Below, one piece after another: positions 57,400-64,000 of a DNA stretch of 64,000 nucleotides (its first letter is position 1; each line of letters begins with the position of its first letter). The stretch covers positions 310,001 to 374,000 of the forward strand of contig NBBA01000019.1 in assembly GCA_002794785.1 (NCBI GenBank). The letters run 5' to 3'. A program made the position numbers and the translations under genes. The notes below the pieces were generated by a model. The model was not told the origin of the DNA and did not search any database. It worked only from the letters and a program-made list of their open reading frames with translations. This DNA comes from Coniferiporia sulphurascens (taxonomy: Eukaryota; Basidiomycota; Agaricomycetes; Hymenochaetales; Hymenochaetaceae).

Positions 57400-57830
57400 T
57401 CAGTCGCCGACAGTGCAAGACCGGCAGGGAGTGCTCCTGGGACACCGGACAGCGCTGTCTTCCGGCAGGACTGCCACACTATGGAAGACAGACACTGTCC
57501 CCGGACGCGAACGAGATGGCCAGGCCATACTTCCGCGGCTTTTGCCAGCACGCCGGACTGTCTCCCCGCCAGAGCCAAGGGCTGGGCGGGGGACTCCATC
57601 GGCGTGCCACATTATGGAAGATGGACACTGGATCCAGACGTGAACGAGATCATAGTCTCACTTCCGCGGCTTTTGCCAGCAGACCGGACTGTCAGCCCTC
57701 CTAGCGCGAGGCAGGGTAGGGAGACTCCATCGGAATGCCACATTATGGAAGTCACGCTGGTCTCGACATTATCGACGTCACGGCTAGCTTTGGCTCAGGT
57801 CATTGAGACCAGTTTGTTTGAGACGGGGGC
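57400..57830 (+). repeat. Left inverted arm of foldback copy 2
   Basis: Tandem units like those of copy 1, with the CTTCCGCGGCTTTTGCCAGC core at about 57531 and 57661 and GACTCCATCGG junctions. The inner edge reads CACGCTGGTCTCGACATTAT. Confidence 0.8.
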
Positions 57831-59389
57831 ATCTGTAGAGAAACGTTGGGGTGGAAGTCAGAAATGCGGAAGATGGAGAAGTTAGTCGGACGTACAGGTG
57901 TCCAGGCTTTTAATGTGTGTAAAAAAAAGCGGATAAGGTGGGTCAATATGTATCGCATTGGGTAGCTACATCATTGATACTGTTAATTTGAGAACGAATG
58001 AAATTAAAAATTGCACCGGATACTATCGTAGAGCGAGGCCTACAGATAATATAATGTGCATGAACACCGTGTATTGGGTTGAGATCGACGCGTTTGGAGT
58101 GTCGGGTGGTGGGGAAAATAACGGAGTGACATACTCTATTGGGATGGACGTCAGGAAATATATCAAAGAAAGGAGTGACGAACATACCTATGAGTAACAG
58201 TGAAACTGACAAGTTGCTTTGGACTTATTGTATGCATTTCGAAGGGGAAGGTTGTGGTTGAGGGGCAAGAAGTTGAGGAGGGGAGGGAGGAGGTGTTTGC
58301 CTCTTTATCCGGTCTAAGGCGCGCTTTAATCTCCGCTCGAATCCCAGATCTTCATTTCCTTTTCTTGACGCGGCTGACTGGCGTCGCGAGAACCAAGACA
58401 GCCAGACAAGGGGAGGAGGAATCACAATTAATAATAATAAATTCCACTGAGCATCAAGAACCCCATAGAGCTTCCAGCAGCGGAATTTGCTGCTGTGTAG
58501 TCGAGTGTAATCCTAAGAACTCTGGACTCGAGAGTGATACCAGAACGTTTCTCACCGTCATGATTTATGCTTGTCAAAAGGTTTATTCTATCACTAGTGT
58601 CTATGTGCAGAAAAGTATGTGAGTATGCGAAGGCTTGATATTAGAAAGGAAGGGTTTGGCTGAGCTCAATCCAGACGCTGACAGTATTGGCCAGTTGCAG
58701 AATTCATAATGGTGATGCTCAGAAACACTCGTAAAGATATATTGCCTAGTATTTCCTAGTATACGATATAAAGAACACAGGTCTTGCCTATTTATCAAAT
58801 AAGTGAGACGACCCTAAATCTGACCTGTCTCTAGTCTGCGACGCAACTGTTAGCCGCGTCAAAAGGGGCAACGACGATTCATAGTTCGAGTGGAGATTAA
58901 AACACGTCTTAGACTCAATAAAGAGGCGAGCACCTCCTTCCCACCTCCTCGGTTTCCTAGTCCCAAATTACCACCATCCTACACTATTACCATACTGCAA
59001 ATAATTGGAGATTATCTCGATCATCATCACCCATAGCCTCCCCGCCCATCCTCGACGTCCTCTAACGTCCATTCTAGTCGAGTCTGCCCTGACGCTACCA
59101 TACCATGAAACTTAACAGATGCGGTCAAGAAAACACTCCCACATCCAACTAATCCACTCCCATACTTGTCCCGAGGGTCTATACCTATCGTCAAATCCAG
59201 AGCAATCCCTGATCTCGCTGACGTCCAGACACACTCTCACATTGATGCACCTGCCCTAAGGGTCGTCCATGCCTGCGTCCTGCGTTCCGAGGGTTTACTA
59301 TTTATTCATATGTCTGATGCACTTCTCGTTTGCATGTAAAGCTGATTGTCCCTAGACGACCCTCTATAGAAGCCCCCGACCCACAAACG

Positions 59390-59825
59390 AACTGGTCTCA
59401 ATGACCTGGGACCCAGCTAGCCGTGACGTCGATAATGTCGAGACCAGCGTGACTTCCATAATGTGGCATTCCGATGGAGTCTCCCTACCCTGCCTCGCGC
59501 TAGGAGGGCTGACAGTCCGGTCTGCTGGCAAAAGCCGCGGAAGTGAGACTATGATCTCGTTCACGTCTGGATCCAGTGTCCATCTTCCATAATGTGGCAC
59601 GCCGATGGAGTCCCCTGCCCAGCCCTTGGCTCTGGCGGGGAGACAGTCCGGCGTGCTGGCAAAAGCCGTGGAAGTATGGCCTGGTCATCTCCTTCGCATC
59701 CGGGTCCGGTGGAGCCAGCCTCGTCCAGCCCTTTGCTGAAGGCTTGTGGCCGTACCAGCTGCTGAAAACCTGTGGAAAACGGAGCTGTCCAGTGCTCATA
59801 GCACTCGCTGTCGTCTGTCGGTAGC
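59390..59825 (-). repeat. Right inverted arm of foldback copy 2
   Basis: Reverse complement of the left arm, with two GCTGGCAAAAGCCG(C/T)GGAAG cores. The outermost 130 bp differ in part from the left arm (CCAGCCTCGTCCAGCCC), so this arm has diverged or been patched. Confidence 0.75.
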
Positions 59826-60171
59826 TTGGGGTCGGTAGCTTGGGTCTGGACCACGGGGCCGCTGCCATCTGGCACATTTTGAGGTAAGTCTTTTGGTAAT
59901 AAAAAAACATGAAATTAAAAACTTTTACTTATGATTCCAGTGCCGAGCTTTAAAAAAAACACGGGGAGGTGGCGAGAAGGGAAGAGATTAAGATTGGGAG
60001 GACTTATTGCCTATTATTTCCTAAATGCACATTCATGCGTGTGGACTCCAAACATCCCTCAAGCTATGGCAGTACATGAGGTCCTATTTGTAATAATATA
60101 CACTTGGGCCCTTGCGGGGTGCTTAACAAAAAGGAGCACGTAAATTCTATGAGCCTTGGGAGATTACCCAC

Positions 60172-60476
60172 TGTCAGTCAGACTAACTAAGTATTAAATA
60201 AATATAATGAACGAACTAAATATAAAGATGGTCATATGAACAACCATCTTACTAAGTAAACGATAACGCAAAGATAACGCCATATGATAGGAGCTATGAT
60301 AGTTATAGTATACATAGCCCATGGTAGATGTATATAAGGAGAGCTGGTCTCTACCATGAAATACATCGGTTTACGCTGATAACCCACTTCGCCTGACCTA
60401 TTATCACTGCACCTCATCGTCTACCACAAAGTGCGTAGATTTTAAGAGGTTATGAGCCTTGACTCTATAACTAACG
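60172..60476 (+). mobile_element. 5' LTR of the Ty1/copia element (diverged ends)
   Basis: The ~305-bp block aligns with the solo LTR at 31616-31913. It starts TGTCAG rather than TGTTA and ends CTAACG rather than TAACA, so both ends have mutated. A TATATAAGG box is at 60331-60339 and a tandem GATAACGC pair is at 60262-60269 and 60273-60280. The gag start codon follows 41 bp after the end. Confidence 0.7.
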
Positions 60477-60516
60477 AAACAATTAACGAATTTATAAATC
60501 CTCAAACAACAAAACT

Positions 60517-63500
60517 ATGTCTGATGGACAGAAACCAAACACTTGTGAGCAAACATGTTTGCAAAAATTATCAGGATTATGAATAATTGCTAATGAACTA
60601 AAAATAATGTATACACAGTCATCAACTATTGAAGAACTCGAAGAAAAAATTCAAAAAGCTAAAGATAGCAAAAGGTTAGTTGACCTAATAGTTCAATGTA
60701 ACCTTAGACAAATACCTATTAACGGAACGGAACAACAAATACAAGATTGAATCAACAGGTACAACAATTCTACTAATGACGAAAAATTAAAAATTAAAAC
60801 TGACTATAAAACCGAATTAACGATTCACGCTAAAGATTTAGGAATATCAGATCAAGGAAAATCATCTGAAATCAGATATCAAATTAGTACGTATTTGGGT
60901 ATATCAGACCCAACAGAAAAAGAACAATTTAAAATTGACAATCCTTATATTAAGCCAGAAGACGATAAAAAAGAAGATGATGATAAAAAAGAAGATAATG
61001 AAGAAGAAAACACCAAAGAATCCAAAAATAACCCATCATGTGAGCCATCAGAACCTTCTGATTCTGGAGACTCAGATGCTAACGATACTGAGGAAGATGA
61101 ACCGAGTATGGCAACTAAACTCGCAGAACTCCAGAAATTCTTTGATGGAATTGAGAAACTCGACGGGCACAGAAACTACAAACTCTGGAATTACAGAGTC
61201 CGAAGCACCATCGAGAGTGCAGGTTATGGTAACCTGCTCACTAACTCCCCAGGAACTGGAGAGATTGGTATATCAAGCACTTTATATAATGGCATTATGC
61301 GCACTATGCCCAACAAAATATTGGCTTATTATCTTAATTTCTCTAAAGATATTCCAGTGCTACTCAAAGTGCTTGATGGACGATATAACGTCCAGACAAC
61401 AATTACAAAGGGCTTTAACGAGGCTGCCCTTTTTGATATCAGAGGTCATGTCAGCCATTTCAATGGAACACTCAATAACCTCAGCAATAAATACGAGGAA
61501 CTAATAGCCCAAGGGGTAAAAGTTTCAGAGTCGACTTATATATCAGCTATTATGAGGGCAATGCCCAAACAATATCAATACATACTCATGCAGAGTGAGT
61601 TATATATTAAAATGATTAATGAAACAAATCCAGACAAAGATGAAATTGAACTAACCCCTCAATTCTTACTAATGGCATTATACAACGCCTTTGAGGGGTG
61701 GCATAAAAATCATCAGAGGACAGGAGCAGCGGCTAACCACCTGCCCAAGGACGAGCAGACTCACCCCTATTTTAGGGGCCGTGGACACGGTTTTAGCCAC
61801 AGAGTACAACCACGAGGTCGTGGCTATAGAGGCCGTGGCAGATATATTCGAGGACGAGGACGTGGGGGATACTCCCCTAACCAACAATCACACGTAATCA
61901 AGTGCTACAATTGTAATGAACTAGGGCACTTTAGTCGAGACTGCTGGGCGCCAAAAACGGAATGGATGAAGGCAGCTCAAAAGAAGAAAGAGGACGTGAA
62001 TGACAAGAAAGGAAAAGGGAAGGAAATGGGTGCATCAGCGGCACTGACAACAACTGGGGCAAGTACGGCCCAGGCTAAACATACCGCAGCATCAGCAGCA
62101 GCAAACATCACATCGAGCTCTCAAATTGAGCTAAGCACCATAATTGGCCAAGGCGAAACCGCCTTTATAACTGAAATCAACAATAACGACTTCGACATGG
62201 GAGAATTCCCAATTTATTCTTATAATGACTTCCTTGACGCCATAGGAAACCATGATAGCACAATGGAAGACATGGATGATAATAATTTGGACGTAAGCAT
62301 TAACACTATAACAACAGAAGAATTTGCTAACAATATTTATTCTTCTATGGATATAATTGATACTGGTGCAACAATACACTTGACACCATATCTAAATCGA
62401 TTACAAAACACATACAAAACTGACACAATAATGATAACGGCCGCAAATAAAACAACATTTATGGCAAACATAGTAGGGGATCTTAAGCTTTACATCCCCA
62501 ACGGACACTCGGTAAGTGTCATAACACTATCAAACGTATACTACAACCCTAAAATGAATATGACATTAGTCTCTCAAGGATTTCTATGTCAAGATGGCTA
62601 TGAATTTATTTATAAAGAACACGAATGTACAATAAAGTATCCTAATGGATCTTTATGCGGAAAAATTAAAAACAGAAACAGATTGTATAGTATATTTAAC
62701 AACAATGTACAAGTGGCTATGAAAAATGTCACTTTATTCGAACTTCACAAAAAACTCGGACATATAAGCTATGCTTATATAAAGTGATTACTAAAAGAAG
62801 ATCAAATTACAAATAACAAAATTTCAAATTATGACAAAACTCAATGCACAATCTACATTGAAGCAAATATAAAAAGAATGCAAATCCCAAAATTATGTGT
62901 CTCAAAGTTAGCAGAAAAATTCAGCGATCATATCCACATGGATATATGGGGACCCACATCCACACATGCTATTGGAGGATATAAATATCTTCTAACACTT
63001 GTAGATGACACTACAAGATGGATAAAAATGATTTTATTAAAAACAAAAGACGAGGGTTTAAATGCTTATATGACATGGGCTACAATGCTCAATACACAAC
63101 ATAATATAAAAATAAAAATATTACAAAGTGATAATGATACAGTGTTTTTAAGTAAACAATTCACTGAATATTTAGAAAAACATGGAACAATACGAAAGCT
63201 GACTGTTCACGATACGCCACAACAAAACGGAGTAGCAGAATGATCACATCAAACAATACTAAATAATACATGAGTTAACCTGCTACAAGCAAAATTACCA
63301 CCCAGTCTATGGGGAGAAGCTGTAAAATACAGTACTTATGTTTACAATAGAACACCAAAAAGCACTATTGACTTTAAAACACCATATTTTAAACGATTCA
63401 ACGAAAATTATAATATAGACGATTTAAAAGAATTCGGCCAATATTGCATAATATGACAAGAAGACATTAACAAATTGCAACCAAAAGGAATATATGCACA

Positions 63501-63671
63501 ATGGTTAGGATTTGACGAAGAAAGCAAAGGTCATAGAACCTATCACAACAAAAAAATTACAGTTGAACGAAATTTACAATTTTTAGATTCTCCACCATCT
63601 AAAATTGAAGGGGAGAATATAACAGAAAAACAAAACAAACAAATAAAAGAATTAACAAAAGAAAGACCAAT
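60517..63671 (+). pseudogene. Ty1/copia Gag-protease-integrase polyprotein, six in-frame TGA codons, 3' part lost
   Basis: A single frame runs from ATG 60517 to 63671 without frameshift, broken only by TGA at 60580, 60748, 62785, 63241, 63271 and 63454. Order of domains: acidic Lys/Glu N-terminus; Gag (FFDGIEKLDGHRNYKLWNYR); an RGG-rich stretch; zinc knuckle CYNCNELGHFSRDC near 61900-61945; aspartic protease DTGATIHLTP; pre-integrase LGHISYAYIK; integrase core with MDIWGPTST, LQSDND and NGVAE (the D, D, E triad); and integrase C-terminal LWGEAVKYSTYVYNRTPK. The pre-integrase C-x2-C has Tyr for the second Cys. Reverse transcriptase and RNase H are not in the window because a foreign LTR sits at 63672. 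The DNA is AT-rich, unlike the host genes. Confidence 0.88.
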
Positions 63672-64000
63672 TGTTACAATTTTCCTTTACTTTTCCTTAC
63701 TGCGCTGACTCACTTCCTCTTCGTCATCATCAGTCAGCGCAACTCCCCCATTTCTCTGCCTTACTCATCCTTATTCGCCTTACGCCATAAGACGCCATGA
63801 TGATGCCTTATTGCACCATCATGACGTGCTTTACTTACTGATCACCGAACTTGTATTACCAAGGCCTTCCTTGAGTTTCCATGACCTTCCTTAGTCTGGT
63901 AAACATACCTAACCAAGTCGCTACAGTAACAAACACATAGAGTAGCATATAAGCATGTAACTTCAGTAGCACAAGCCCTAAGCTTGTGCTCTTTGTTCAT
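63672..64000 (-). mobile_element. LTR of the 560-bp family inserted in the copia element, cut by the window edge
   Basis: From TGTTACAATTTTCCTTTACT the sequence matches the reverse-oriented LTRs at 35375 and 36836 for its whole visible length (329 bp). The left target 5-mer would be CCAAT; the right one is outside. It is nested in the copia polyprotein frame. Confidence 0.9.

Larger units (their letters stand above)
57330..60150. mobile_element. Foldback (long inverted-repeat) element, copy 2, inverted relative to copy 1
   Basis: Terminal arms at about 57400-57830 and 59390-59825 are inverted repeats of each other and match the arms of copy 1. An inner inverted pair lies at about 58285-58390 and 58830-58960. 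The interior near 59030-59340 is the reverse complement of copy 1 near 38850-39170, and 57960-58160 matches the reverse of 40020-40240, so the whole element is flipped. Similarity to the outer left flank of copy 1 continues to about 60150. No transposase is visible. It abuts the copia LTR that starts at 60172. Confidence 0.7.

Noticed and set aside
57328..57885. 185-residue open frame in the foldback arm
   Set aside because: It is produced by the tandem units, and other frames of the same arm are open too;GC-rich repeats often do this.
60895..62787. UGA read as tryptophan (mitochondrial-type code) in the copia frame
   Set aside because: The frame uses TGG normally for Trp, residues expected at three of the TGA sites are Arg, and nearby nuclear genes (for example RSE1 and Ssr4) end in TGA.

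Overview
The window is nuclear DNA of a filamentous basidiomycete, most likely an Agaricomycete. Genes are dense and carry many short introns (about 45-65 bp, GT-AG, internal exons down to 7 nt). The gene set is typical of mushrooms: chromodomain/5-hmdU-kinase-like protein, zf-4CXXC_R1 protein, ricin-B-type cytoplasmic lectins, VanZ-like protein and solo LTR clusters. Exon structures were read by eye. For RSE1, Ssr4, the acetyltransferase, MAG1, the hydrolase, the AVT transporter, the proline-rich protein, NDUFS7, TIM17, the chromodomain protein and the three lectins the proposed exons add up to an open frame divisible by three.

Layout. 0-28 kb is conserved gene space: MED12 (partial, -), SWI/SNF-RSC subunit Ssr4 (+), U2 snRNP factor RSE1/SF3B3 (+), maltose-type O-acetyltransferase (-), 3-methyladenine DNA glycosylase (+), alpha/beta hydrolase (+), vacuolar amino-acid transporter (+), phosphomevalonate kinase ERG8 (-), a 1133-residue proline-rich protein of unknown function (-), a chromodomain protein with a 5-hmdU-DNA-kinase-like helical domain (-) and complex I subunit NDUFS7 (-). 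28.5-31 kb holds two tandem lectin genes with threonine-rich tails. 31.6-40.8 kb is a transposon graveyard: a solo copia LTR, five solo LTRs of a second ~560-bp family (four with matching 5-bp target duplications), broken copies of an unknown AT-rich gene family, and a ~2.8-kb foldback (long inverted repeat) element.

41-56.4 kb returns to gene space: a cPLA2-type lipase (-), a prolyl iminopeptidase (-), a VanZ-like membrane protein (+), an Mmc1-like mitochondrial protein (-), TIM17 (-), a zf-4CXXC_R1 chromatin protein (+) and a third lectin (-). 57.3-60.15 kb is a second, inverted copy of the foldback element. 60.17-63.67 kb is a Ty1/copia retrotransposon whose polyprotein frame is unbroken except for six TGA codons; another 560-bp-family LTR interrupts it and runs off the right edge.

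The genes do not form one pathway. Themes recur: transcription and chromatin (MED12, Ssr4, zf-4CXXC_R1, chromodomain protein), mitochondria (NDUFS7, TIM17, Mmc1-like) and lectins beside repeat-rich DNA. The least explained parts are the lectin trio, the foldback element family, the unknown gene family split by LTRs, and the chromodomain-kinase-like fusion.
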